A DNA stretch of 38,910 bases, from NCBI GenBank assembly GCA_035512595.1, contig DATKDU010000181.1:1-38910 (forward strand), given 5' to 3'. The position numbers and the translations under genes are program-made. This stretch comes from DATKDU01 sp035512595. Lineage in GTDB: Bacteria > Planctomycetota > Planctomycetia > Pirellulales > Pirellulaceae. The notes beneath the pieces were generated by a model, which did no database searches, had not been told where the DNA came from, and worked only from the letters and a program-made list of their open reading frames with translations. Numbering within the stretch: position 1 is the stretch's first letter; each line of letters starts with the position of its first letter. Of the stretch, positions 7,515-15,675 are shown piece after piece.

Positions 7515-8234
7515 TTAACGCCCGCTCAATTCGCAACCACTCACTGGAGCCTCGTGCTTCAGGCTCGCGGCGATTCGCCCCAGTCGCACTCGGCACTCGC
7601 CGAACTGTGCAGCCGCTACTGGTACCCGGTGTATGCCTTTCTCCGCCGCCGCGGCAGTTCCCCCGAGGACGCCAGCGACCTGACGCAGGGCTTCTTTACG
7701 ATTCTTCTGGAGAAGGAGTACCTCGATGACGTCGATCGCCAGAAGGGGCGGTTCCGCACCTTTCTGCTGACCGCCGCGTCGCGGTTCGCCTCCAAGGACT
7801 ACGAACGGGAACACGCGCAGAAACGCGGCGGCGGCCGGAAGCTGGTGTCGCTCGACGTGAGCGAGGGGGAATGCCGCTACCAGCACGAGCCGGCCGATGA
7901 CTGGACGCCGGAGAAGATTTTCGCCCGCCGCTGGGCGCTGACGATCCTCGACGGGGCACTGGCCCGGCTGCGAAAGGACCATGAAGAAAGCGGGCGGACG
8001 TCGCTATTTGAGGCCCTCAAGACCTATCTGACGGGGGATTCTGGAGCGCCGCCGCTGGCCGAGGTTGCCCGGCGGCTGAGCATGACGGAAGGGGCGGTCA
8101 AGGTCGCCGTCCATCGGCTGCGGGAGCGGTACCGGCAGGCCTTGCGCGAGGAAATCGGCCAAACGGTCGCCGCGCCGGCCGACGTGGAGGATGAGCTGAA
8201 GGCCCTGTCAGCCGCCCTGCGGGGGGAAATCTGA
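7509..8234 (+). CDS. ECF-type RNA polymerase sigma factor, planctomycete kinase-associated group
   Basis: A 241-residue sigma-70 family protein. A region 2-like block spans roughly residues 28-95 (YWYPVYAFLRRRG, DASDLTQGFFTILLEK, FRTFLLTAASRF). A region 4-type helix-turn-helix lies near 175-205 (VARRLSMTEGAVKVAVHRLR). The family directs RNA polymerase to a special promoter set. The gene is followed 70 bases later by a large Ser/Thr kinase, the arrangement known for planctomycete sigma factors associated with kinases, so the kinase may control its activity. No anti-sigma gene is seen. The start is uncertain: no ATG precedes the conserved FATTHWSLVL start, TTG at 7509 is the best candidate, and no ribosome site is evident. 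Confidence 0.9.
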   Translation: MDLTPAQFATTHWSLVLQARGDSPQSHSALAELCSRYWYPVYAFLRRRGSSPEDASDLTQGFFTILLEKEYLDDVDRQKGRFRTFLLTAASRFASKDYEREHAQKRGGGRKLVSLDVSEGECRYQHEPADDWTPEKIFARRWALTILDGALARLRKDHEESGRTSLFEALKTYLTGDSGAPPLAEVARRLSMTEGAVKVAVHRLRERYRQALREEIGQTVAAPADVEDELKALSAALRGEI

Positions 8235-8304
8235 CGGCCGGCTGTAACCTGCCCGAGAATCTCCGTAACTCACTGTCGAGGGGCAGTTACCGAGGAGACC
8301 AGTC

Positions 8305-11300
8305 ATGAGTGTGTTGATCCTGGCTGCCGCTGCCGTGATGGTTGTGGCCGTCGCCGTCGCGGTGATCATCCTGGTCGTTCACTACTTGTCGAAGCCGGCC
8401 AAGCCGCGGGCTTCCCTCTCAGCACAGCCCTTTGCGTCCCCGGCCCTGTCCCACCAGGACGTGCTGAGGACCCGCTATTTCGTGAACCCTGTAAATGCTT
8501 CGCGGAAGTGCCCCAGGTGCCATGCGGCACTGGCTGCCGACGCACCGGAAGGGCTTTGCCCGGCCTGTCTCATGGCCGGCGGACTGGAAGGCAACTCGCT
8601 CCCGCCGACCTCCAGCGGCCACGGCACTCCGTCCGGCATCGGCGCTGTCGATGCGGCGGCACTTGCCGAAGCGTTTCCCAATCTGGATATCCTGGAGTTG
8701 CTTGGCCAGGGAGGCATGGGGACCGTCATCAAGGTGCGGCAGAAAAACATCGACCGGATGGCCGCGCTGAAGGTCATTCCGCCGCAGGCGGCGCTCGATC
8801 CGACGTTTGCCGAGCGGTTTGCGCGCGAGGCGCGGGCGCTGGCCCGACTCAATCACTCGAGCATCGTCACCGTCTACGACTCCGGCCAGCAGGGGGGCTT
8901 CTACTTCCTCTTGATGGAGTACATCGACGGCGCCAACCTGCGGCAGCTCATGCGCAGCGAGCGGATCGCCCCGCGGGAAGCGCTGGCCATCGTGCCGCAG
9001 ATCTGCGATGCCCTCCAGTACGCCCACGACCAGGGGATCGTCCACCGCGACATCAAGCCGGAGAACGTGCTGATCGATCGCACCGGCCGTGTGAAGATCG
9101 CCGACTTCGGCCTGGCCAAGCTGCTGGGGACGAGCCCGGCCGACTTCACGCTGACGCACACGCAGCAGGTGATGGGGACGCCGCGGTACATGGCCCCGGA
9201 GCAGATCGAGCGGCCGAGCGAGGTGGATCATCGGGCCGACATTTACTCGCTGGGGGTGGTGATCTACGAAATGCTCACCGGCGAACTGCCGATGGGTCGC
9301 TTCGCCCCTCCGTCGCAGAAAGTCGAGATCGATGTGCGGCTGGATGCGATCGTGCTGCGAACGCTGGAGAAGGAGCCGGCGCGGCGCTATCAGCGGGCCA
9401 GCGAAGTGCGGACGGAGCTCGAGAGCGTAGGGCACTCTGCGCCGCCGCGGCGAGCGCCGGCCGGCTCGGCCGCCGCGCAGCACCGCGCCATCGAGCAGGC
9501 ACTGTCTCTGAAGCAGCAGGCCGCCGCGCCTCCACTGGGAATCGTCCTGGCCGTCGCCATCGGCATGGTGCTGGGGATGCTCATGATCGGGGCCGGGCTG
9601 GCGCTGGCGGCATTTCCGTTCTTTGCCTCGTCGTCGTGGAATCTCGACCCGTGGCCCTTCTTCGGCGCGGGCATCGGCACGCTCGTCGGCGGGGCGGGAG
9701 CCTTCCTCGGCAGCTACAACACCTACCGCCAGCTTGCCGGGGCAGTCGATCTGATGAGCTCGCCCGACATCACCTGGTTTGACTATGTCCTCTTGGCTTA
9801 TGGGGCGCTCGGCATCCTGACGATGATTCCCGGCATTCAGGGGATGCTATTCGACCCGAGTGAAGAGCACGTTTATCCGATGCTCCTGATGGGCGGCATC
9901 GTCTCGTTTCAAGCGCTGCTGGGGATCCTCTGGCGGTGGGGAGCCAGGAATTTGCGGGCCGGGGAGAGCACGAGTCACGCTCTGACCGACCTTAAGCAGA
10001 GAAATAAACTTCGCCCTGATTTCGTCCCGGCCGTCGTCGTCCCCGCCTTGGCCATTGCCGCGGTGTGGGGACTGGTGCTGCTCAACTTCCACTCCATGAC
10101 CGACCACTGGCCGAAAAAGTCGGACCATCACATGGATTTAGTGAGGGCAATGCCTCCGAGCAGCACCGATGCCGCTTCGGGAGGCGTGACCGTGGTGAAG
10201 CGCGTGGTATACGGCGTGGGCCGCGACCATCGTGGGCCGGCGATCCGCAGCCTGTGGATTGCCGCCGCTGTTTCGGTGGCGCTGGTGTTCTGCGGCCTGA
10301 CGATTTGGAGAGGGGTTGGCCCGCGGCGTGCTGTCGGTGGGCCGCCAGCGGTCCTGGCCGTCGCGCCGCCGTTTGGCCATCCGATCTGGCCGCTGGGAGT
10401 CGCCGTGCTCAGCCTGGCAACGCTCGTTTTTCCCTGGGTGTCCCTGAAGCTCGACGATGTGGTCCGCGAGCCCGACTTTCAAGTCAAGCTTACCAACGAC
10501 GTGGAGTACAGCGGCGAGTCGCTCAGGCAGATCACCGCCATGCCAGAGGGCGTGCGGCATATCGCTGCCGGCGTGAACCACGTCGGTGGCGTTGCCGCAG
10601 CGATCCTGGCGATCGCGGGAACGGTTCTCGCCGTCAGCGCGATGGCGCGGCGAGACCTGACGCGAACTTTCGCCGTGGCGGCAATCGTTGCCGGCATTCT
10701 AGCGATCCTGTTCATCAGCTCCTTCGGCCACCGGATCGGAGAGCGGGACGAGACCCTGGTCATCGACGCCATTACGCTCCGCGGGCTGGGGCAATCGATT
10801 TCCATCGACGGCCGGGGCCCAGGCCATGGCAGCGCGCCGGCACTCGTGCTGGCCGAGTATGTGAGCGCTTCGCCGGCATTTGGAATGTATACCGCCGCCG
10901 CGGCGGCCGGGCTGCTGGTGCTGATCGGCGCGACGCAGTGGGCTTGGAGCCTTGGCGCATCGGACGACGAGCTCGCCGCCGTGCAAAAGCCTGTGCCCGC
11001 AGCCGCATTCGGCAAGCCTGAAATTGCCGGCGACCGCGAATTGGCATTGGCGCTAGTTCGCGCTCCTGGAATGGGGCTGATCGTGTCGGGCGTGCTGGGG
11101 CTGGCGCCGATCGTACTGTTCTGTCTCGCGATCCCGCTGTCGTGGGCGGTCGAGCGAACTGGTGCTGCGACCGTAATCCCGCTACCGCTAGCCAGCATTG
11201 GCGTCCTCAATCCGCCGGTGCTGCTGGCTCAGGCGGGTCCTCCCATGGGAGGACCGGACCTGACTATGTGGGGACTACTGGCAGTAACCTTGGGTGCGGT

Positions 11301-11505
11301 GGTTTTGCTGGCCGCACTGCCGTCTTCGATCCTGCTCATCCTCGGCGGCCTGAAGATGCGACAGTTGCACAGCTACGGCCTGGCCAGGTTCGCAGCCATC
11401 GTGGCCCTCCTGCCGCTGGGCCCGCAGTGGCTCGTCAGCCTGCCGATGGGGATCTGGGCGCTGGCCGTGCTGGGGCGGCCGGAGGTGAAGAGGGCGTTTG
11501 AGTGA
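8305..11505 (+). CDS. Membrane Ser/Thr protein kinase with zinc ribbon and multi-TM C-terminus
   Basis: A 1066-residue kinase. It begins with a membrane segment (residues 3-27), then a four-Cys zinc ribbon (C69, C72, C85, C88), then a Hanks-type kinase domain (about 128-390). The kinase has the glycine loop GQGGMG (134-139), catalytic Lys156 in AALKVI, HRD at 247-249, DFG at 267-269 and GTPRYMAPEQ. All catalytic residues are present. After the kinase, about 650 residues hold many hydrophobic segments (for example near 412-440, 450-470, 575-590 and several up to 1050) with no recognised sensor domain. The preceding sigma factor is a plausible partner. GAGGAGACC lies upstream of the ATG. The TGA stop is the first three bases of a palindromic repeat. 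Confidence 0.93.
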   Translation: MSVLILAAAAVMVVAVAVAVIILVVHYLSKPAKPRASLSAQPFASPALSHQDVLRTRYFVNPVNASRKCPRCHAALAADAPEGLCPACLMAGGLEGNSLPPTSSGHGTPSGIGAVDAAALAEAFPNLDILELLGQGGMGTVIKVRQKNIDRMAALKVIPPQAALDPTFAERFAREARALARLNHSSIVTVYDSGQQGGFYFLLMEYIDGANLRQLMRSERIAPREALAIVPQICDALQYAHDQGIVHRDIKPENVLIDRTGRVKIADFGLAKLLGTSPADFTLTHTQQVMGTPRYMAPEQIERPSEVDHRADIYSLGVVIYEMLTGELPMGRFAPPSQKVEIDVRLDAIVLRTLEKEPARRYQRASEVRTELESVGHSAPPRRAPAGSAAAQHRAIEQALSLKQQAAAPPLGIVLAVAIGMVLGMLMIGAGLALAAFPFFASSSWNLDPWPFFGAGIGTLVGGAGAFLGSYNTYRQLAGAVDLMSSPDITWFDYVLLAYGALGILTMIPGIQGMLFDPSEEHVYPMLLMGGIVSFQALLGILWRWGARNLRAGESTSHALTDLKQRNKLRPDFVPAVVVPALAIAAVWGLVLLNFHSMTDHWPKKSDHHMDLVRAMPPSSTDAASGGVTVVKRVVYGVGRDHRGPAIRSLWIAAAVSVALVFCGLTIWRGVGPRRAVGGPPAVLAVAPPFGHPIWPLGVAVLSLATLVFPWVSLKLDDVVREPDFQVKLTNDVEYSGESLRQITAMPEGVRHIAAGVNHVGGVAAAILAIAGTVLAVSAMARRDLTRTFAVAAIVAGILAILFISSFGHRIGERDETLVIDAITLRGLGQSISIDGRGPGHGSAPALVLAEYVSASPAFGMYTAAAAAGLLVLIGATQWAWSLGASDDELAAVQKPVPAAAFGKPEIAGDRELALALVRAPGMGLIVSGVLGLAPIVLFCLAIPLSWAVERTGAATVIPLPLASIGVLNPPVLLAQAGPPMGGPDLTMWGLLAVTLGAVVLLAALPSSILLILGGLKMRQLHSYGLARFAAIVALLPLGPQWLVSLPMGIWALAVLGRPEVKRAFE

Positions 11506-11569
11506 TGTGGTCCACTCGCTCCGCGAATGGCAGGCAAGTTTCCACTCGCGGAGCGAGTGGACCACATTA
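11503..11569. repeat. Inverted pair of REP-like elements between convergent genes
   Basis: Two head-to-head copies of a 28-29-bp element. The right copy (11541-11569) reads TCCACTCGCGGAGCGAGTGG then ACCACATTA and is itself a hairpin. The left copy (11503-11530) is its inverse with small differences. The arms 11505-11526 and 11546-11567 are a perfect 22-bp inverted repeat. The outer ends of the two copies are the stop codons of the kinase (TGA) and of the Uma2 gene (TAA). Confidence 0.9.
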
Positions 11570-12121
11570 GGGAAGAATGTCGCTGACGGCGATCGTCACG
11601 TCGGGCAGGGCCAGCAGCGTGAGGGAATCGCCGCGGCGGACGACCGTTTGACCGCGGTAACTTTTGCCCGCCGGATCGCGGTAGACCTCGATGACGTCGT
11701 CCGGCAAATTCACGATCCAATACTCGCGAATCCCCGCTTCCGCATAGATCGGCAACTTGTCTTCGCGGTCGAATTCGAGGGAAGTATCGGCGACTTCGAT
11801 CAAGAGGAGCACGTCGCTGGGACTGGGTTTGCCACTAGCGTAGTAATCGTCCTTTAACCTTAGCAACGCCACATCGGGCTCGGTTTCGCTGTCAGAGAAA
11901 CAAACCGGGTTGCGGACGCTGTAAAGTGCCAATTCCATGACCGGCACTGCGAGATAACTGGTGAAGCGCCTGATCGCTGCCCAGTGACGATTGCTTTCAG
12001 TCTCCTTCACCAGGATTTCGCCGCAAATCAGTTCCACGGGATCGTTCTCTTGCAGAATGCCGAGGTCGATCATCCGATCGTACTGCTTGACCGAAAAACG
12101 AAATCGAGGCTGCGCGACCAT
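11567..12121 (-). CDS. Uma2 family (DUF820) putative restriction-like endonuclease
   Basis: A 184-residue protein of the PD-(D/E)XK nuclease-fold family. The N-terminal FSVKQYDRMIDLGIL and VELICGEI blocks precede the predicted catalytic residues D83 (EPDVALL), E109 (LLIEVADTS) and K122 (DREDKLPIYAEAGIREYW). This family is greatly expanded in planctomycetes and cyanobacteria and has no assigned biological role; nuclease activity is inferred from the fold. The start at 12121 matches the family; the in-frame extension to 12238 only translates a repeat element. The gene is bounded on both sides by copies of the same palindromic repeat, one of which provides its stop codon. Confidence 0.9.
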   Translation of the reverse strand: MVAQPRFRFSVKQYDRMIDLGILQENDPVELICGEILVKETESNRHWAAIRRFTSYLAVPVMELALYSVRNPVCFSDSETEPDVALLRLKDDYYASGKPSPSDVLLLIEVADTSLEFDREDKLPIYAEAGIREYWIVNLPDDVIEVYRDPAGKSYRGQTVVRRGDSLTLLALPDVTIAVSDILP

Positions 12122-12141
12122 TAGAGCTCTTCTGCATGCTG

Positions 12142-12170
12142 TCCACTCGCGGAGCGAGTGGACCACATTA
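12142..12170. repeat. REP-like element, third copy
   Basis: All 29 bases are identical to 11541-11569. It is a hairpin with arms 12142-12150 and 12154-12162, followed by CCACATTA whose last three bases are the cupin stop codon on the minus strand. It sits 20 bases upstream of the Uma2 start. Confidence 0.9.
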
Positions 12171-12494
12171 GCGATAATCCTCCCGAATCGGATGAAACAC
12201 GTCGAGCGCCTTGACCGGCTGGTCGCCGGCAACGGCACTGTGTACGACGCCGCCCGGAATGCGCCACATCTCGCCGGGGCGGAGAGTCTTCGTCTGGCCG
12301 CCGATCGTGAAGGTCAGTTCCCCTTCCAGGAGCATTCCCATCTGCTCGTGCGGATGGCTGTGCGGCTCGACGACGGCTCGCGGCTGAAACTCCACCAGCG
12401 AGAGCATCATCCGCTCGCCGGCGCAAGTGAAGATGTCCACGCCGGGGAAGATCGTGTGGCGGGAGCAGTCGGGACGGGAGACGTAGTAACTCAT
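12168..12494 (-). CDS. Single-domain cupin protein
   Basis: A small 108-residue beta-barrel protein. The first cupin motif is visible as EPHSHPHEQMGMLLEGEL, with metal ligand candidates H45, H47 and E50 or Q51. The second motif is around PGGVVHSAVAGDQPVKALDVF, with H85. Such proteins bind a metal and may be sugar isomerases, dioxygenases or simple ligand sensors; no specific reaction can be assigned. The start at 12494 is chosen because upstream in-frame sequence is only the AATCCGC repeat. The stop TAA is supplied by the REP-like element. The gene lies downstream of the enolase-like gene on the same strand, so it may be cotranscribed with it. Confidence 0.85.
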   Translation of the reverse strand: MSYYVSRPDCSRHTIFPGVDIFTCAGERMMLSLVEFQPRAVVEPHSHPHEQMGMLLEGELTFTIGGQTKTLRPGEMWRIPGGVVHSAVAGDQPVKALDVFHPIREDYR

Positions 12495-12575
12495 TGCGGA
12501 TTTCAGATTGCGGATTGCGGATTGACGGAACACGTTGCACTTTAGCAATTCAATCCGCAATCTGAAATCCGCAAT
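12493..12575. repeat. AATCCGC-type inverted repeat filling the enolase-cupin gap
   Basis: A perfect 24-bp inverted repeat with arms at 12493-12516 and 12552-12575, each made of CAATCCG-like units around ATCTGAAATCC, with extra units flanking. It fills almost the whole 87-base gap. The cupin ATG shares its first two bases with one arm, and the enolase TGA begins a few bases past the other. Confidence 0.85.
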
Positions 12576-12581
12576 CCGCAA

Positions 12582-13877
12582 TCAAATCTCCTCCGCGATC
12601 CGCAGCAGCCGGTTGTACTTCGCCAGCCGCTCGCTGCGGGCGATCGAGCCGATCTTGATCCATTCTGCCCCGCTGGCGACCGCCAGGTCAGCGAGAAAAT
12701 CGTCCTCCGTCTCGCCGCTGCGAGCGCTGACGACCAGCGTGTAGCCCGCCAGCCGGGCCCGGATCATCGTGCGGAATGCTTCCGTCAGCGTGCCGATTTG
12801 ATTGACTTTGATCAGGATCGCATTGGCCGCTTTGACCTCGATCCCTTTCTCCAGACGGACGAGGTTCGTCGCGAACAGGTCGTCCCCCACCAGCTTGACG
12901 CGGTCACCAAGCCGCTGCGTCAGCCCTCGCCAGCCGTCCCAATCCTCTTCCGCCAGGCCGTCTTCAATGCTGGCGATCGGGAACCGGTCGGCCCATTGCT
13001 GGAGCAGGTCGATCATCTGGCTGCTCGAGAGGCCGCGATTCTCATCGGCGGCCAGGTGGTAGCTCCCCTGGCGGTAAAAGTGTGACGACGCAATGTCGAG
13101 CGTCAGCATCATCTGCTCGCCCGGTGCGAGTCCAGCCGCTTCGATCGCCCGCACGACAAGCGACAGCGCCTCGCGATTGGTCTTCAGACGCGGACCATAT
13201 CCCCCTTCGTCGCCAACCAGATATCCTTCGTGGCCAGCGTCCCGCAGCAGCTTGCCCAGCCGCCGGTAGACCCGCACGATCCATTCCAGTCCGGTGCGAT
13301 AGTCGGGCGCTCCCACCGGCGTCACCAGCACGTCCTGAATGTCCAGATTGCCGCCGGCGTGTTTGCCGCCGGAGATCATGTTCGTCATCGGCAGCGGCAA
13401 TCGCACGGGAAACAGATTCCCCGCCTGCGACGCGGCCTCGGACGAATCGGCCGCCTCATCGACGAGCAGGCACTGCAAATGCCGATAGAGGGGCACTCCC
13501 TTGGCCATGGCCGCGGCCCGCGCACACGCCAGCGACACGGCCAGGATCGCATTGGCCCCCAGCCGCGACTTGTTCGGCGTGCCGTCGAGTTCGATCATTC
13601 GCTCATCGAGCCTGGCTTGCTCGGCCACCGACTGTCCCGCGAGCTGCGGCCCGATGATCTTGTCGATGTGGTGGACCGCCTGCAGCGCCCCCTGGCCGTC
13701 GTACCGCGCATCGTCCCCGTCGCGCAGCTCGTGGGCCTCGGCACTGCCGGTGCTCGCCCCCGACGGCACGCTGGCGCGGCCAATAACACCGCCGCCGGCA
13801 TGCACCTCCGCCTCGACCGTCGGCTTGCCGCGGCTATCGAGGATTTCGCGAGCGTGAATGCGGGTGATCAGCGACAT
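12582..13877 (-). CDS. Enolase-like protein with altered active-site residues
   Basis: Resembles phosphopyruvate hydratase (2-phosphoglycerate to phosphoenolpyruvate) over its whole 431 residues. The SGASTG loop is kept, as are metal ligands D261, E305 (SIEDGLAEEDWDGW) and D332 (VGDDLFATN), catalytic-type E224 in GDEGGY, K357 in ILIKVNQIG and K408. Two usually invariant positions differ: the Glu of the HADNNVDIQE block is Asp182 (HAGGNLDIQD), and the catalytic-loop His of SHRSGETED is Ala385 (SARSGETED). The usual IKTGAPCRSER reads IKIGSIARSER, and the usual AASEFY block reads ASSHFY. This may be an enolase paralogue with reduced or changed activity rather than the glycolytic enzyme. The start at 13877 gives the family N-terminus MSLITRIHAREILDSRG. 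Confidence 0.85.
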   Translation of the reverse strand: MSLITRIHAREILDSRGKPTVEAEVHAGGGVIGRASVPSGASTGSAEAHELRDGDDARYDGQGALQAVHHIDKIIGPQLAGQSVAEQARLDERMIELDGTPNKSRLGANAILAVSLACARAAAMAKGVPLYRHLQCLLVDEAADSSEAASQAGNLFPVRLPLPMTNMISGGKHAGGNLDIQDVLVTPVGAPDYRTGLEWIVRVYRRLGKLLRDAGHEGYLVGDEGGYGPRLKTNREALSLVVRAIEAAGLAPGEQMMLTLDIASSHFYRQGSYHLAADENRGLSSSQMIDLLQQWADRFPIASIEDGLAEEDWDGWRGLTQRLGDRVKLVGDDLFATNLVRLEKGIEVKAANAILIKVNQIGTLTEAFRTMIRARLAGYTLVVSARSGETEDDFLADLAVASGAEWIKIGSIARSERLAKYNRLLRIAEEI

Positions 13878-14045
13878 ATTCGACCACACATTTTGCGTTG
13901 GCAGCCGCATTTCGGCAACAACCCAGCGGCAAGTCGCAAATGACCGCATCGATTGACGCGGGCCTGACCTGAGCCGAGAATGCGCAGGCTAACCCCTCGT
14001 GGTCAATGTCTCATCTCGACTTATTCAAGGACTGCGCCGATGGGC

Positions 14046-14159
14046 ATGTCGTCCACATTATTGGGTTGGGCACGCATCTTGATTCTGTGGTTGATTCTCG
14101 CTGCGCCACGCGCAGGTCTTGCGCATGATCCTCGAGTGGGGGAATTATCCGCGGCTTGA
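14046..14159 (+). pseudogene. Orphan signal-peptide ORF, possible remnant of a secreted protein
   Basis: A 37-codon frame opens with ATG and encodes a textbook signal peptide (MSSTLLGWARILILWLILAA, then APRAGLAHD) but stops eight residues after a likely cleavage site. No homologous continuation is visible in other frames downstream; the following bases hold two related stretches (around CGCATTCCGGCTTATGCC and GGCATTCTGGCTTGCGCC). It could be the 5' stub of a deleted gene or chance. Confidence 0.25.
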
Positions 14160-14254
14160 GGTCCGCATTCCGGCTTATGCCAGCGCAGCATTGAGCCACG
14201 GCAGCACATCGATGAAGCAAGTCGGCATTCTGGCTTGCGCCGCCCAGTCGAATC

Positions 14255-14506
14255 TCACTCGAGGACCTTGCCGACGCAGGCAATGTGCTGCCCGCGCTGT
14301 ACTCTTGCCGCCCAGGCCTGACCGACCACGACGCCGCTGACGCCGGAGAGCACGGGCCAGCCTTCGTCATCGATCCGGTCGAGGTCGTGCAGCCGGCCGA
14401 TGGTGTCTCCCTTCTTCACCAGTGCGCCGCAGCGAATGAGCACTTCATAGTGCCCGGCAAACGGGGCCGACGTGTAGCACTTGGCATCGACAATCGCCGC
14501 CTTCTT
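14255..14506 (-). pseudogene. C-terminal remnant of a succinylglutamate desuccinylase/aspartoacylase-like protein
   Basis: An in-frame stretch of 83 codons ends in TGA but is closed upstream by an in-frame TAG (14507-14509), with no ribosome site and no good start; the first ATG would be at 14443. The sequence reads like the beta-rich C-terminal part of zinc deacylases of the AstE/AspA type: YTSAPFAGHYEVLIRCG, then ALVKKGDTIGRLHDLDRID, then GVSGVVVGQAWAARVQRGQH. The catalytic N-terminal domain is absent. A truncated gene is the simplest reading; a biotin/lipoyl-like domain is an alternative assignment. Confidence 0.5.
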
Positions 14507-14623
14507 CTACGACGCCAACGGAAGGCAGGGCAAGAAGTCCCCGGATAGCGCCAGGAGGTGACCAGCGGGTCGGGTAGGGAAGACCGAACGCGCAGCCACT
14601 CACCATGGGAATCTGATCGGGCG

Positions 14624-14767
14624 CTACCAGCCGGCCAGGCCAATAACGGCGGCCACGATGAGCGGGGCCAGCACATGTTCCGCTCTGAAAACCGGCTCGA
14701 TTGCTCCGCTCCGCGAGCTTGGTGCGTCCTGACCGAAGCCAACAAACGAGGGCGCCAAAATGAACAC
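14624..14767 (-). CDS. Possible 47-residue hydrophobic protein coupled to upstream esterase
   Basis: A GTG at 14767-14765 lies 5 bases after the upstream esterase stop (TGA at 14772), so translation could be coupled. The product has a hydrophobic C-terminal helix (HVLAPLIVAAVIGLAGW) preceded by a polar stretch. It resembles no family I recognise and may instead be the surviving end of a larger broken gene in this decayed region. Support is only its coupling geometry and plausible residue composition. Confidence 0.3.
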   Translation of the reverse strand: MFILAPSFVGFGQDAPSSRSGAIEPVFRAEHVLAPLIVAAVIGLAGW

Positions 14768-14771
14768 ATCT

Positions 14772-15659
14772 TCATTTCAAGGCGTCGTTGACGAATTCGG
14801 TCAGCGCTTTCGTACCCGGATCGTCGGCCAGGCCGATGTCGTTATTGAGCTTGCTGTGCGTCGTTTCCCTTCCCCCGTAGAGCGTGACGGGGATCTCAGC
14901 GGACTTTAGCGCGGCGGCGAGGCGTTTGGCTTGTGCCGTCGTGTCGGGATGCCCGGCGACGTACATGATGAAAAACGGTGGAATGGCTTTCCCCTTGGCG
15001 ACGTGCGTGACCGCCGAGAAGTCAATGTGCTTCTCCGGATCATTGCCGAATTTCACGCGATGGCCAAACTTGCCGGGCTGTGGCAGGCCGTGCATGAAGG
15101 CCCGAATCTCGGCGACGGTGATGATCGCCGGCAGATCGTACGTATCGCCGTCAACGGGAATACAACCTCGCAACGCAGTGAATGGAACACCCTCGGCTTT
15201 CAAGTAGCGGTCGTCGATGGAAATGAGGGCGGCGAGTTGCGCGCCGGCCGAGTGCCCGCCTACGAGAATCCGCTGCGGATCGCCGCCGTGCCGGCCGATG
15301 TTCCGATAGACCCAACCGAGCGACTTGGCGACGTCGCGGATCAACTCGCCCATCTCAACGTTTGGATAGAGCCGGTAATTCGTGCTGACAAAAACGAAGC
15401 CCTGATCGACGAAGAACTCGGGCTTACGGCCCACGTCGGACTTATCACCCTGCTGCCAGCCGCCGCCATGAATCCAAAATACCACGGGCAGCTTTTTTTG
15501 CCCGGCATCATCCGGAGCGTAGATGTCGAGCACCTGACGCTCGGCGGCGGGTTCGGCATAAGGGATATCCCGCTCGACGTGCATCGCCGACGCCGTGGCT
15601 GCGGGAGCCAAAAGAATCAGGAGCAGGAAATGGATCGAAATCGGTGCGAGTCGTGACAT
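14772..15659 (-). CDS. Secreted alpha/beta hydrolase (carboxylesterase type)
   Basis: A 295-residue exported esterase. A signal peptide (about 1-25, ending ATASA) is followed by the oxyanion-hole motif HGGGW (64-68), nucleophile Ser137 in GGHSAGA, acid candidate D239 near YVAGHPDT and His268 in ETTHSK. This is the hormone-sensitive-lipase/BD-FAE-like arrangement. It probably cleaves small acyl esters, perhaps from plant or algal polysaccharides. It follows the EF-hand esterase by a few bases and is probably cotranscribed. The start at 15659 has GGAG at a good distance; ATGs at 15665 and 15674 are alternatives. Confidence 0.88.
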   Translation of the reverse strand: MSRLAPISIHFLLLILLAPAATASAMHVERDIPYAEPAAERQVLDIYAPDDAGQKKLPVVFWIHGGGWQQGDKSDVGRKPEFFVDQGFVFVSTNYRLYPNVEMGELIRDVAKSLGWVYRNIGRHGGDPQRILVGGHSAGAQLAALISIDDRYLKAEGVPFTALRGCIPVDGDTYDLPAIITVAEIRAFMHGLPQPGKFGHRVKFGNDPEKHIDFSAVTHVAKGKAIPPFFIMYVAGHPDTTAQAKRLAAALKSAEIPVTLYGGRETTHSKLNNDIGLADDPGTKALTEFVNDALK

Positions 15660-15675
15660 GCTCATCTCCGTCATC

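Noticed and set aside
11503..12170. Repeats considered as a CRISPR array
   Set aside because: Three copies, two of them inverted relative to each other, with a whole gene between; no regular spacers and no cas genes.
14416..14775. Minus-strand 119-codon frame in the decayed region
   Set aside because: Arg-run and Trp/Ser-rich composition typical of a wrong frame; the neighbouring frame gives more protein-like fragments.
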